A DNA stretch of 64,000 nt, taken from NCBI GenBank assembly GCA_963821505.1, contig CAWGEH010000011.1, positions 34,708 to 98,707 of the forward strand, written 5' to 3'. Numbering within the stretch: position 1 is the stretch's first letter; each line of letters starts with the position of its first letter. Below are positions 25,968 through 34,644 of the stretch, in pieces. The notes under the pieces are model-generated. The model did not search any database, had not been told where the DNA came from, and saw only the letters and a list, made by a program, of their open reading frames with translations. The position numbers and the translations under genes were made by a program. This DNA comes from VAZQ01 sp963821505 (lineage in GTDB: Bacteria; Pseudomonadota; Alphaproteobacteria; Rhizobiales; Xanthobacteraceae).

Positions 25968-26663
25968 TCAGGCAACTTTGCGCCCGAGCGCCAAGCCATC
26001 GAGATGCGCCAGCACCTCCTCGACATGCATGACGTCGGCATATTTGTGATGCAGGTCGAACAGGTTGATCTTGTGGCTCATCGGCGAGCGGTCGTAGGTG
26101 CATTCCTCGACCACCACATTGTGGAAGCCGTAGGAATAGGCGTCGACGGTCGAGGCGCGCACGCAGCCCGACGTGCTTTCGCCGCAGATGATCAGGCTGT
26201 GGATCCGCTTCTGCTGCAGATGGGCGATAAGCGGCGTACCGAAGAAAGCCGAGGCGCGCTCCTTGTAGATCACCAGCTCGCCCGCCGCCGGCGCGAGCTC
26301 CGCCTTGATGTCGTAGGTGTCATCGGCTTCGCGGCCGATGGTCCGGTTGGTGGAATGCACACCGCCGGTATCGACGCGGCGGGTGGTGTAGATGATCGGT
26401 AGCCCGGCGCGGCGCGCCGCTGCGAACAGCGCCTGCGTCGGCGCCATCGCCTTCCAGGCGTGCTCGCCGCAGGAACCGGAAAATTCGCGGTCGACCTCCT
26501 TCACCGGGCGGTCGCCGCCGCGGTAAGCCTTGTTGTAGAGATCGATGGCGAGCACCGCCGGGTTGTCGCCGACACGAACCTTGCGACGATAGGCCTGGTA
26601 GATCTGGATGGTGTCGGCGTCGATGACATCCTTCCAGCAATGGTCTTCGAAATCGCGCGCCAT
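25968..26663 (-). CDS. Isochorismatase-family amidohydrolase
   Basis: A 231-residue cysteine hydrolase. The catalytic triad is visible: D41 (VLAIDLYNKAY), K134 (VIYKERASAF) and C167 (ESTSGCVRAS, with the usual cis-peptide loop before it). It resembles N-carbamoylsarcosine amidase and maleamate amidohydrolase more than true isochorismatase because of the long N-terminal extension and the SAFFGTPL segment. It probably hydrolyses an amide or carbamoyl group. In this operon, with a glutamine-synthetase-like ligase and ring dioxygenase upstream, the substrate may be an amide intermediate (inference). Confidence 0.87.
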   Translation of the reverse strand: MARDFEDHCWKDVIDADTIQIYQAYRRKVRVGDNPAVLAIDLYNKAYRGGDRPVKEVDREFSGSCGEHAWKAMAPTQALFAAARRAGLPIIYTTRRVDTGGVHSTNRTIGREADDTYDIKAELAPAAGELVIYKERASAFFGTPLIAHLQQKRIHSLIICGESTSGCVRASTVDAYSYGFHNVVVEECTYDRSPMSHKINLFDLHHKYADVMHVEEVLAHLDGLALGRKVA

Positions 26664-26694
26664 GATGGGCTCCTGCGTTCACGCTACGAAGGCT

Positions 26695-26822
26695 GTCGTC
26701 GTCCGCGAAAGCGGACGATCCAGTAGTCGCGGGCGGCGAAGTATGCAAGCCATATACGCAAGCCATGCGTCACACGCGTGCCGGCATTTCCTCAAAGGTC
26801 CGCTTTCGCGGGGATCGCGGTG
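26695..26822. repeat. Pair of dispersed palindrome copies in inverted orientation
   Basis: CGTCCGCGAAAGCGGACG (26700-26717) is a perfect palindrome around GAAA. A related half, GTCCGCTTTCGCGGGGATCGC, lies near 26800 in opposite orientation. Between them is a CATATACGCAAGCCATGCG stretch with a repeated AAGCCAT. The unit fills the 164-base gap between the dienelactone-hydrolase-like gene and the isochorismatase-family gene. Confidence 0.65.
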
Positions 26823-26827
26823 GAGTG

Positions 26828-27631
26828 CTACTCCATTCGTACGTTCTTGCTGAAATCGTAGCCGGCGGAATGCTCGCATTCGTAGATCTGGACCCGTCGT
26901 AAGCGGTCGTAGGCCGGATCGAGCACGCGCGCGAGGAACGCGAGCTGCAGCGCCCAGCCGGCTTCCGCCTGAGCGCGGCGATAACGGCCCGGCATGGTGT
27001 CGTTGAGCCAGCCGTGCGGCGCGTCGGCGTAGACCTTGATCGTATAGCTCTTGTCGTGGCGGTCGAGGCAATCGCGCAAGCGCCGCACGTCGGCAAGCGA
27101 GATCACGTGGTCGGTCTCGCCGAAAATGCCGAGCACCGGGCAGTCGATGCCGGCGATGATGTCGTCGAGCGGCTTTGGATAGCGCGCATTGACCTGCCAT
27201 TCGCGTTGCGATGCCGCGCCGTACCAGATGAGCGCCGCGGCAATCGGCCGTTGCGCCGCCAGCACCAGCGGATGGCGTCCGGTCTGGCAGACGCCGGCGA
27301 CGGCGATTTTCGATGGATCGACCTGCGGCAGCGCGGCGAGCTCGGCGATCGCGGCGTCGAGATAGGACACGGCCTCCGGGTCCGTCATGTCGTAGCCGAC
27401 GTCGCCGCGATGCAGCGCCGCTTGATCCGGATGCTTGTGGAAGAAGTCGGGCGCGATGCAGACAAAGCCGGCGCGCGCGAACCGCATGGCCAAATCCTTG
27501 GTGTGCTGCACGAGGCCATAGCGTTCATGCATGAGCACGACCGCTGGGCCCTTGGCCTTGCCCGGCGGCACGGCCAGATAGGCCGGGAGCCCCCCCTCGC
27601 AGGAGACGATGCTGACGGCGATATCGGACAT
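26828..27631 (-). CDS. Dienelactone hydrolase family protein
   Basis: A 267-residue alpha/beta hydrolase. The nucleophile elbow is GVCQTG with a Cys nucleophile, as in dienelactone hydrolases; the acid is in FGETDHV and the base in DAPHGW. LMHERYGL and a FVCIAPDFF strand precede them. Its ATG is 5 bases after the dioxygenase beta-subunit stop, so it belongs to the same operon. Dienelactone hydrolases open enol-lactones after ring cleavage of catechols. The C-terminus extends past the normal family end by about 30 residues (YDRLRRVQIYECEHSAGYDF), which is unusual. Confidence 0.85.
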   Translation of the reverse strand: MSDIAVSIVSCEGGLPAYLAVPPGKAKGPAVVLMHERYGLVQHTKDLAMRFARAGFVCIAPDFFHKHPDQAALHRGDVGYDMTDPEAVSYLDAAIAELAALPQVDPSKIAVAGVCQTGRHPLVLAAQRPIAAALIWYGAASQREWQVNARYPKPLDDIIAGIDCPVLGIFGETDHVISLADVRRLRDCLDRHDKSYTIKVYADAPHGWLNDTMPGRYRRAQAEAGWALQLAFLARVLDPAYDRLRRVQIYECEHSAGYDFSKNVRME

Positions 27632-27636
27632 TGCGG

Positions 27637-28224
27637 TCAGAGCACGATGCTGGGATTGCGCAGGTTCTGATCGCAGTCGATCAGGTTGACCTGCCGGACC
27701 TGGATCTCCCAGCGGTGCGCGGTGCGCACGAAGCGGTGGCCGCACCAGCCCGATAGCAACCGGGTCCCGTCCACGCGGAACTCGCTGATCAGGAAATTGG
27801 AGCGCACCATGCGCGCGGTACTCTCATTGGTTTCGAACACCTCGACATTCGAGATCATCCGCACGGTTCGGGACTTGGGGGCCTGCGACCAGGCATACCC
27901 CGTGCGCAGCCGGTAGATGCGGTCCTCCATGCGTCGGCGGTCGTCGAAGCAGATGGCGATTTCCCGCCGCGGATCTCCTCCCTCCGGCGTCCCGGGCACC
28001 CAGTAGATGCATTCGGGCGCATACATCTCCAGCCATTCATCGAAGCGGAGCTGGTCGAGCAGGCGCGCCTCGCGCTCGACCAGCATGCGGAAACGGTCGC
28101 GCACCTCCGGCTGCGCGATCGCCAGCTCCTCGCGCTGCCAATCGGTGAAGCTCTTGACCAGGCCTTGATAGAGCTGCTCGTTGACGTAATAGGAGCTGAT
28201 CGACGGATCGTGGACCGTTTGCAT
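27637..28224 (-). CDS. Aromatic ring-hydroxylating dioxygenase beta subunit
   Basis: A 195-residue small subunit of the SnoaL-like (NTF2-fold) type. Blocks include REARLLDQLRFDEWLEMYAPECIYWVP, a DDRRRMEDRIYRLRTGYAWSQ helix, TARMVRSNFLISEFR and the C-terminal WEIQVRQVNLIDCDQNLRNPSIVL, all characteristic of benzoate/toluate-type dioxygenases. ATG 28224 lies two bases after the alpha-subunit stop. Beta subunits stabilise the hexamer and carry no cofactor. The family partners with the Rieske alpha subunit next to it; no ferredoxin or reductase gene is seen in the window. Confidence 0.92.
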   Translation of the reverse strand: MQTVHDPSISSYYVNEQLYQGLVKSFTDWQREELAIAQPEVRDRFRMLVEREARLLDQLRFDEWLEMYAPECIYWVPGTPEGGDPRREIAICFDDRRRMEDRIYRLRTGYAWSQAPKSRTVRMISNVEVFETNESTARMVRSNFLISEFRVDGTRLLSGWCGHRFVRTAHRWEIQVRQVNLIDCDQNLRNPSIVL

Positions 28225-28226
28225 GT

Positions 28227-29597
28227 TCACGGCTCGCGCTGAACCACAAGCTGCGGCGTCGCCTTCATCAGCCGCTTCCACTCCTTGATATATTCGCGCA
28301 TGAACGCCTCGTCGGTGGCCGGAGCCGTGATGATGCCGTTGGCGTCCGTCTTCACGCGGCCGGGAATGCCGAGCCCGCGATGCATATAGATCCACTCGTC
28401 CTCCTGGCATGCGAGCCCGCGCTGGATTTCCTCGAAATTGGCGAGGTCGTCGACCTCGCCGAAATTCGGGAATTGCTCCTGCGTGCGCATGCGCAGCGCG
28501 TTGATCTCATCGACCGCGCCGCCGAGGACGCCGTCGTCGTCGACCACCGCCGTGCCGAACCAGGTCACGTTGGTTTCATCGACCGCGACCGGCTCGAACA
28601 CCTGGATGTGGTTGCCGAGCAGCGAGAAGTTGGGAAACACGTTGATGTTGACCGGCTCGGACGAGGCGAGATCGAGGATATCCTCGGCCCGGGCGCCGAA
28701 ACGGCGGCGCAGCTCCTGCTGATAGTACTCGGTGCCCGGTGCCGGGCCTTCCACCGCCCACAACCCGCCGGGGCGCTGCTCGATGTTCGGCCGCTTGTCC
28801 TTGAAGTGATGGCCGTGGCCCATATAGGCCATGTACATCGGCGCGGTGTCGGGAGAACCCTTGTAATAGGACATGCCCTTGTTGGCGACGTCGGCCTGGC
28901 GGTTCTCCATTTCAAGCAAGGAGCGGTGAGAGAACACGACGTGGTAGCCGTCGCCGGAATTGTCGTAGGCCAGCTTCCAGTTGCCCTTGTATTTGAGCCG
29001 GTTCGCCTCGCGGACCGCGATCCTGCCCTTGGGCTGGCGGTCGAGCCATTCGTCGATCGGCTTGGTGATGGCGCCGAGATAGTCGATGAGCGCCGGCGCG
29101 TCGGGATTGAGCGTCGCGAAGATGAAGCCGCGATAGCTGTCCACCCGCGGCACCTGCGCGACGTTGAACTTGGCATCCTTGAAGTCGCAGGCATAGCCGT
29201 CGGGCCAGGGCACTGCGCGCAGCTTGCCGGTATTGAGATAGCTCCAGCCGTGATAGGGACAGGTGAAAATGCGCGCCGAGCCTTTGTCCTTGCGGCAGAG
29301 CGTGGTTCCCCGGTGCGTGCAGCGATTGAACAGCGCACGTATTTTCCCCTGCGAATCCCGCAACAGGATGAGAGGGCGCAGGCCCAGCCGCACGGTGATG
29401 TAATCGTCGTTTTTCGGGATCTGGCTCTCGTGGCCGAGATAGACCCAGACCGCGCCGAAGATGTTGGTCATCTCCGCCGCGAAAATGGCGGGATCGGTGT
29501 AGATCAGGCGGTGGACGCGGTCCTCCTGGACCAGCTCGTCCCAATCGTAGAGGTCGGCCGCGCTTTCGATCCGAGACGCGTTGATCTTCTCCAGCAT
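28227..29597 (-). CDS. Aromatic ring-hydroxylating dioxygenase alpha subunit (Rieske)
   Basis: A 456-residue oxygenase component. The Rieske 2Fe-2S ligands are C93/H95 (NRCTHRG) and C113/H116 (TCPYHGW). The mononuclear iron site has D216-x2-H219-x4-H224 (GDGYHVVFSH), including the bridging Asp. The sequence resembles benzoate, toluate and anthranilate dioxygenase large subunits. The enzyme inserts both oxygen atoms of O2 into an aromatic ring, with electrons from an unlinked reductase. It is translationally close to its beta subunit. A glutamine-synthetase-like gene lies upstream in the same direction, which recalls aniline dioxygenase clusters. Confidence 0.93.
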   Translation of the reverse strand: MLEKINASRIESAADLYDWDELVQEDRVHRLIYTDPAIFAAEMTNIFGAVWVYLGHESQIPKNDDYITVRLGLRPLILLRDSQGKIRALFNRCTHRGTTLCRKDKGSARIFTCPYHGWSYLNTGKLRAVPWPDGYACDFKDAKFNVAQVPRVDSYRGFIFATLNPDAPALIDYLGAITKPIDEWLDRQPKGRIAVREANRLKYKGNWKLAYDNSGDGYHVVFSHRSLLEMENRQADVANKGMSYYKGSPDTAPMYMAYMGHGHHFKDKRPNIEQRPGGLWAVEGPAPGTEYYQQELRRRFGARAEDILDLASSEPVNINVFPNFSLLGNHIQVFEPVAVDETNVTWFGTAVVDDDGVLGGAVDEINALRMRTQEQFPNFGEVDDLANFEEIQRGLACQEDEWIYMHRGLGIPGRVKTDANGIITAPATDEAFMREYIKEWKRLMKATPQLVVQREP

Positions 29598-29664
29598 GGC
29601 ACCATTCCTTCGCCCGTGCCCCGGTGAGATTGCTGCATGACAGTGCCGCAGACTCGGCGGGGCT

Positions 29665-29817
29665 CCCTCTCCCCGTTTGGGGAGAGGGCGGGGGTAAGGG
29701 GGTTACGGGCCTATCGAGAGACCTTAACCCCTCACCCCACCTCTCTCCCACCCGAACTCGGGTTTACCCGAGTTCGGTACTTCAAGCTGGCCGAAGTCGG
29801 ATAAATCCGACTTCGGC
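29665..29817. repeat. Three successive palindromes in an intergenic region
   Basis: 29665-29688 is a hairpin CCCTCTCCCC-GTTT-GGGGAGAGGG. 29752-29777 is CCGAACTCGGG-TTTA-CCCGAGTTCGG. 29790-29817 is GCCGAAGTCGGAT-AA-ATCCGACTTCGGC. The last two are versions of one motif with matched changes in both arms, and a further relative is at 63889-63912. They occupy most of the 295-base gap between the dioxygenase alpha subunit and the glutamine-synthetase-like gene, where they may attenuate transcription. Confidence 0.7.
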
Positions 29818-29892
29818 TGGGAGAGGGAGCAGGCCGAGTTTGCTGCTTACCCTGACTTCACCTCACCGAAGCGCGCTCCATCATGCCTCCGC

Positions 29893-31389
29893 CTAGAAAA
29901 AATCGAAATACTCGTTCTGCTCCCACGCCGTTGGATCGTCGCCTGGCGGCGTGCCGGTATCCTTGAGCCATTGCGCGAACCGACTCGCCTCATTGCGCTT
30001 GAGCTTGAGAAAATAGTCGACGAACACATCGCCGAGTTGCGCGCGAAAGAGCGCGTCGCGCTCGAGCGCGTCCAGCGCCGCCGGCAAGCTCGCGGGCAGC
30101 ATGGGCCGGTCGGCGTTGTAGGGGTCGTCGTCCGGCGGTCCCGGATCGAGCCCGTTCTCGATGCCGTCGAGCCCGGCGACGATCTGCGACAGGACATAGA
30201 GGTAAGGATTGGCGGAAGGCTCGCCGATCCGGTTCTCCAGCCGGGTCGCGGGATCGCCCTGCCCACCCAGCACGCGGATCAGCACGCCGCGGTGGTCGTA
30301 GCACCAGGTGGCCCGGTCGGGCGCGAGCGAGTTCGGCCGAAATCGCCGATAGCCGTTGACGGTCGGGGTCGCAAACGCGGTGCAGGGGCCGGCATATTTC
30401 ATCAGCCCGCCGAGAAATGCGCGGCCGAGCGGCGACAGGTATTCATGCCCGCGATCGGGCATGAACATGTTGCGTCCGCTCTTGCCGTCCGCGAGCGACT
30501 GATGGAGGTGCCAGCCGCTCGAATAGCAGCCTTTGAGCGCCGGCCGGCACATGAAGCTGGCGAGATAACCCATCCGCCGGCAGATCTGCCGGGTCGCCGT
30601 CCGAAACAGCAGCGCATCGTCGGCCGCTTCCAGCGCCGGCCGCGCGGCGAAGGTGCACTCGACCTGGCCCGGCCCCCATTCGTTCTCGATCGAGCGCAGC
30701 GGCAATCCGATCTTCTGGAAATGGCCGGCCAGCGCGGACAGCACCGGCTCCATCAAATCCATGTTGGATTCGGAGTGATAGGAAAAGCCGGGCTCCGCCG
30801 GCGAGGTCTTGATCGGCTGCGGCCGCACGCCCGGAATGCCGACGTGCTCATCGGCCAGACCATCGTCGGCCACGCGCAGGAGATACCATTCGATCTCCAG
30901 GCCCACGACGCAGGCCAAACCCCGGTCTGCCAGCCGCTTCACGCCTCTGCGCAACAACTGGCGGGACGAGAAGTGAAAAGGCGCGCCGCTGCCGAAATAT
31001 TCATCGCACAGGACCCAGCCGGTGCCGGGCGCCCAGGGCAGCACGCGAAAGGTGGACGGGTCGGGAACGACGGTGAGATTGGGCGAGCCGGTCATCTCGT
31101 CGAGGCCCATTCCCCCGCCGCGCGTGAACGAGGCGAAGGTGCGGGCATTGGCGCGATCGAGCGTGGTGGTCGCGACATTGATGTTGTAGCCGGTCTCGAG
31201 CGCGGCCAGGAACGCCGGCACCGTCAGCGCCTTCGCGCGCGAGGCGCCGTGCGGATCGGCCCAAGCGAGGCGCACGAGCTGCAGATTGTCCTTTTCGATC
31301 CTGCGCTTGAGCTCCCTGGCCTGCTGGTTCTGCTCGTCCGTCCAGAGGCCATGTCTGGCGATGAATTCGAGAGACTTTGTCACCTGCAC
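29893..31389 (-). CDS. Glutamine synthetase-like ligase
   Basis: A 498-residue member of the glutamine synthetase/gamma-glutamyl ligase superfamily. The N-terminal beta-grasp has LQLVRLAWADPHGASRAKALTV; the catalytic domain has GLEIEWYLLR, ENEWGPGQVECTF, SGWHLHQSLAD and VNGYRRFRPNSLAPDRATWCYD. It is diverged from housekeeping GlnA: the usual NRSA arginine segment and tyrosine adenylylation region are not seen. Relatives include PuuA, GlnT and the gamma-glutamylanilide synthases of aniline degradation. It would join glutamate, or another acid, to an amine with ATP. The start is a GTG at 31389; a GTG at 31383 is also possible. Confidence 0.85.
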   Translation of the reverse strand: MQVTKSLEFIARHGLWTDEQNQQARELKRRIEKDNLQLVRLAWADPHGASRAKALTVPAFLAALETGYNINVATTTLDRANARTFASFTRGGGMGLDEMTGSPNLTVVPDPSTFRVLPWAPGTGWVLCDEYFGSGAPFHFSSRQLLRRGVKRLADRGLACVVGLEIEWYLLRVADDGLADEHVGIPGVRPQPIKTSPAEPGFSYHSESNMDLMEPVLSALAGHFQKIGLPLRSIENEWGPGQVECTFAARPALEAADDALLFRTATRQICRRMGYLASFMCRPALKGCYSSGWHLHQSLADGKSGRNMFMPDRGHEYLSPLGRAFLGGLMKYAGPCTAFATPTVNGYRRFRPNSLAPDRATWCYDHRGVLIRVLGGQGDPATRLENRIGEPSANPYLYVLSQIVAGLDGIENGLDPGPPDDDPYNADRPMLPASLPAALDALERDALFRAQLGDVFVDYFLKLKRNEASRFAQWLKDTGTPPGDDPTAWEQNEYFDFF

Positions 31390-31572
31390 CGTTCCATGCG
31401 CGATCGCGCGTGGGACTCTAAAGGATGCCGCCGAGGCGATCCAGATTTGCCGGAGCCGGCATCCGGGCCCGGAGATTGCGTCCGGTGGACCCTCCGCGCG
31501 CGCCCGCGCTCGCGCACAAGGGGTGGCACGGATCCAGCCGGCGGAGCAGCCGGAGGTGGAAGGGCTCGTTCA

Positions 31573-31614
31573 GAAATTGGAAAAAATATTGATTTTGTTA
31601 CACGCGGCGGCTTA
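31573..31614 (+). promoter_or_regulatory. 42-nt AT-rich element shared with the pyrK promoter region
   Basis: This stretch, 33 bases before the TctC start, matches 36 of 42 bases of the reverse complement of 42285-42326. It includes GGAAAAAAT, TTGATTTTG and ACACGCGGCGGC. It lies in the 258-base divergent region between the glutamine-synthetase-like gene and the tctCBA operon. It can also be read as a TTG-initiated 12-codon mini-frame ending at 31615. An operator or extended promoter common to both sites is the simplest reading; no other clear motif was found in this gap. Confidence 0.5.
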
Positions 31615-31647
31615 GCTGGTTCGGCCGCCGGGATGACAGGAGTGAAC

Positions 31648-32625
31648 ATGACGGTCCCTGCGATATGGTTGCGGCTCGCGCTGTCCTCGGCGCTGATCCT
31701 CGGCGCCGTCACCGGCGCTCAGGCCCAGGCTTACCCGAGCAAGCCGGTTCGGCTGGTGCTTCCCTATGCGCCGGGCGGCATCATCGACTATGTCGGCCGC
31801 ACGCTCGCGCAAAAGCTGACGGAAACGCTCGGCCAGCCAGTGGTCGCGGAGAACCGGCCCGGCGCCGGCGGAATTCTGGGGACCGACTCGGTCGCGAGGT
31901 CGGCGCCTGACGGCTACACGCTGGTGTTGATGGATCCGGCCATCGTCATCAATCCGACGCTGCAAGCGGACGTTCCCTACGACGTTTTCAAGAACCTGCA
32001 GACGGTCTCGATCGTCAGCTCCTCGCCCGAGGTGCTCGTTGTGAGTCCCGCATTGCCGGTGAAGACCTTTGCGGAGCTGGTGGCGTACGGCAAGGCGAAT
32101 CCGGGCAAGCTCAATTTCGCCTCGGCCGGCATCGGCACCACGCCGCACCTCGCCGGCGAGATGTTCAAGCTGCGCACCGGCATCGATGCGACGCACGTTC
32201 CGTACAAGGGCATCGGCGCATCCTTTACCGACATGATGAGCGGCAAGGTGCAGATGGCATTTTCGAGCATTGCCGGCGCCCTGCCGTTCACCAGCGACAA
32301 CCGGGTGCGGGCGCTCGCGACGACGGGGTCGAAGCGCAGCAGCGTCTATCCCGACCTTCCGACCGTCGCCGAGGCGGGGCTCACGGGATTCGAGGTCGAT
32401 TTGTGGCTGGGAGTATTCGCGCCCAGCGGCCTGCCTGCGCCGGTCCTGGCGCGTCTGAACGGAGAGCTGAAAAAAGCGTTGGCGGCTTCCGACCTCAAGG
32501 CGGCGTTGGCGAAGGTGGGGGTCGAGCCACGCGGGACCAGCCCGCAGGAAGGCGCCACATTCCTGCGCGCCGAGTTCGACAAATGGAAGCAGGTCATTAC
32601 CGACGGGAAGATCAAGGACAACTGA
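31648..32625 (+). CDS. tctC: TctC-type periplasmic tricarboxylate/carboxylate binding protein
   Basis: A 325-residue receptor that starts at ATG 31648, seven bases after an AGGAG site. The signal peptide is MTVPAIWLRLALSSALILGAVTGAQA before QAYPSKPVRLVLPYAPGGIID. Other family blocks are ENRPGAGGILGTDSVARSAPDGYTL, NPGKLNFASAGIGTTPHLAGEMF and HVPYKGIGASFTDMMSG. It is the only receptor in the window followed by TctB and TctA genes, so this is a complete tripartite tricarboxylate transporter. It binds substrate in the periplasm and delivers it to the Na+- or H+-coupled membrane pair. The gene diverges from the glutamine-synthetase-like operon. Confidence 0.92.
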   Translation: MTVPAIWLRLALSSALILGAVTGAQAQAYPSKPVRLVLPYAPGGIIDYVGRTLAQKLTETLGQPVVAENRPGAGGILGTDSVARSAPDGYTLVLMDPAIVINPTLQADVPYDVFKNLQTVSIVSSSPEVLVVSPALPVKTFAELVAYGKANPGKLNFASAGIGTTPHLAGEMFKLRTGIDATHVPYKGIGASFTDMMSGKVQMAFSSIAGALPFTSDNRVRALATTGSKRSSVYPDLPTVAEAGLTGFEVDLWLGVFAPSGLPAPVLARLNGELKKALAASDLKAALAKVGVEPRGTSPQEGATFLRAEFDKWKQVITDGKIKDN

Positions 32626-32688
32626 TCGGGTGGACTGCCCCGACAGCGCCGAGTGTATGATGCCGGCATGTTGCGGGTGAGGGGCAGG

Positions 32689-33135
32689 ATGAGAATTCGC
32701 GCGCCGAAGGATTTCTGGTCGGGCGGGATGTTCTGCGGCTTTGCCGTGGTCGCCATCCTCGCCGCGCGCGGATATTCCTTGGGGACGGCCGGCAGGATGG
32801 GGCCGGGATATTTCCCGCTGCTGCTCGGCGGCCTGCTGGCGGCGCTCGGAGGCTTATTGATCGCACGCTCGGTCGTCCTCGACGGTGAGGCGATTCCTCC
32901 CTTTCACGTCGTGCCGCTGGCGATCATTGCGGCGGCGGTCGGCCTGTTCGGCGCGCTGATCGAGCCGCTCGGCCTGGTCGTCTCGCTCGCCGTCCTGACG
33001 GTGTTGTGCGCCTGGGCCGGCCCGCAATTTCGTCTCGCGGAAACGGTGGCGCTGACGACCGCGCTGATCGTGTTCTCGATCGGCGTTTTCGTTTATGCGC
33101 TGGGGCTTCCGCTCACGATCTGGCCGAGCCTGTAG
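32689..33135 (+). CDS. tctB: TctB-family small membrane subunit
   Basis: A 148-residue protein with four predicted membrane helices (FWSGGMFCGFAVVAILAARG; the MGPGYFPLLLGGLLAALGGLLIA segment; VVPLAIIAAAVGLFGALI; and two short hydrophobic runs near the end). The MGPGYFP motif is characteristic of TctB. Start ATG 32689 has a good GAGGGG site; upstream ATGs at 32653 and 32668 lack one. It lies 63 bases after TctC and 6 before TctA. TctB is the small, poorly conserved subunit of the transporter in the inner membrane. Confidence 0.87.
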   Translation: MRIRAPKDFWSGGMFCGFAVVAILAARGYSLGTAGRMGPGYFPLLLGGLLAALGGLLIARSVVLDGEAIPPFHVVPLAIIAAAVGLFGALIEPLGLVVSLAVLTVLCAWAGPQFRLAETVALTTALIVFSIGVFVYALGLPLTIWPSL

Positions 33136-33141
33136 GCCGCG

Positions 33142-34641
33142 ATGGACGTGATTTCCAATCTCGGGCTCGGATTTGCCGTCGCGCTGACCATCCAGAACAT
33201 TGCTTACTGCTTCATCGGCGTCCTGCTCGGTACCATCATCGGCGTATTGCCCGGTATCGGTCCGGTCACCACCGTCGCCATGCTGCTGCCGGTCTCGTTC
33301 ACGCTGCAACCGGAGTCGGCGCTGATCCTGCTCGCCGGCATCTACTACGGTGCCCAGTACGGCGGCTCGACCACGGCGATCCTGGTCAACATCCCGGGCG
33401 AGGCGTCATCGGTGGTGACCACCATCGACGGTCACCAGATGGCGCGGCAGGGGCGTGCCGGTCCGGCGCTCGGCATCGCCGCGCTGGGCTCGTTCTTTGC
33501 CGGCTGCGTTTCGACGCTACTGATCGCGCTCGCGGCGCCGCCGCTGGCGGCGGTCGCCTTGCAGTTCGGCCCGGCCGAATACTTCTCGCTGATGGTGTGC
33601 GGTTTGATCGCGGCCGTGGTCCTGGCGCGCGGATCGCTGGTCAAGGCGATCGCGATGGTCGTGCTCGGGCTGCTTCTCGGTCTGGTCGGGACCGACGTGA
33701 ATTCGGGCGCGCGGCGCTTCAATTTCGGCATGACCGGACTTGCCGACGGCATCGAATTCGTGGCGCTCTCGATGGCGATCTACGGCATCGCCGAGGTCGT
33801 CTACAACCTCGAAACGGCGCAGCAGACGACCGTCGTCTCCAGCGCGGTCGGCAGGGTGTGGCCGAGCCTGGCGGATCTGCGGCACTGCGCCGGCTCCATC
33901 CTGCGCGGCACCGCGCTCGGCGCGATTCTCGGCGTGCTGCCGGGGGGAGGGGCGCTGCTCGCGTCGTTTGCGGCCTATACGCTCGAGAAGAACGTCGCCC
34001 GACCGCCGCGCACGTTCGGCCGTGGCGACATCCGCGGCGTCGCCGCGCCGGAATCGGCCAACAATGCGGGCGCGCAGACCTCGTTCATCCCGATGCTGAC
34101 CTTGGGCATTCCGGGCAATCCGACCATGGCAATGATGATCGGGGCGCTGATGATTCACGGCATCGCGCCGGGGCCGCGGGTGATGACGGATCGGCCGGAA
34201 TTGTTCTGGGGCCTGATCGCCAGCATGTGGCTCGGCAATCTCATGCTGGTGGTCTTGAACCTGCCGATGGTCGGCGTGTGGGTGCGATTGCTGCGGGTGC
34301 CGTACCGGCTGCTCTATCCCGCCATCATCGTGTTCTGCTGCATCGGTGCCTACACCATCAACAGCAAGCCGTTCGACGCCTTCGTGATGGCATTCTTCGC
34401 GGTGTTCGGCTACGTGGCGCTCAAGCTCGACTGCGAGCCGGCGCCGCTCATTCTCGGCTTCGTGCTCGGTCCGATGATGGAGGAAAATCTCCGCCGCGCG
34501 CTCCTCATCTCGCGCGGCGATCCGATGGTGTTCCTGCAGGAGCCGATCAGCTTGGCCTTTCTGCTGGTGGCGGCGGGGCTCCTGATCGTGCTGGCCGCGC
34601 CTACCATCCGGGTCACGCGCGAGGAGGCGCTGAAGGAGTGA
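33142..34641 (+). CDS. tctA: TctA-family large permease subunit
   Basis: A 499-residue integral membrane protein with about eleven hydrophobic segments. TctA hallmarks are GTIIGVLPGIGPVTTVAMLLP, YYGAQYGGSTTAILVNIPGE, LGVLPGGGALLASFAAYTLEK, AAPESANNAGAQTSFIPMLTLGIPG and MIGALMIHGIAPGP. It is the transport core of the tripartite tricarboxylate system and works with the TctC and TctB genes immediately upstream. It ends three bases before the convergent CoxG-like gene, so there is no room for a separate terminator between them. Confidence 0.93.
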   Translation: MDVISNLGLGFAVALTIQNIAYCFIGVLLGTIIGVLPGIGPVTTVAMLLPVSFTLQPESALILLAGIYYGAQYGGSTTAILVNIPGEASSVVTTIDGHQMARQGRAGPALGIAALGSFFAGCVSTLLIALAAPPLAAVALQFGPAEYFSLMVCGLIAAVVLARGSLVKAIAMVVLGLLLGLVGTDVNSGARRFNFGMTGLADGIEFVALSMAIYGIAEVVYNLETAQQTTVVSSAVGRVWPSLADLRHCAGSILRGTALGAILGVLPGGGALLASFAAYTLEKNVARPPRTFGRGDIRGVAAPESANNAGAQTSFIPMLTLGIPGNPTMAMMIGALMIHGIAPGPRVMTDRPELFWGLIASMWLGNLMLVVLNLPMVGVWVRLLRVPYRLLYPAIIVFCCIGAYTINSKPFDAFVMAFFAVFGYVALKLDCEPAPLILGFVLGPMMEENLRRALLISRGDPMVFLQEPISLAFLLVAAGLLIVLAAPTIRVTREEALKE

Positions 34642-34644
34642 CCG

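Noticed and set aside
29665..29817. Possible CRISPR array in the gap with several palindromes
   Set aside because: There are no equal-length direct repeats with unique spacers and no cas genes; the palindromes differ in sequence and spacing.
31577..31615. TTG-started 12-codon leader peptide upstream of tctC
   Set aside because: There is no ribosome-binding site and no obvious attenuator structure; it is kept only as an alternative reading of the shared AT-rich element.
29971..32625. 884-codon frame that includes the tctC gene and extends upstream
   Set aside because: The first 550 codons are antisense to the glutamine-synthetase-like gene; the signal peptide and ribosome-binding site place the real start at 31648.
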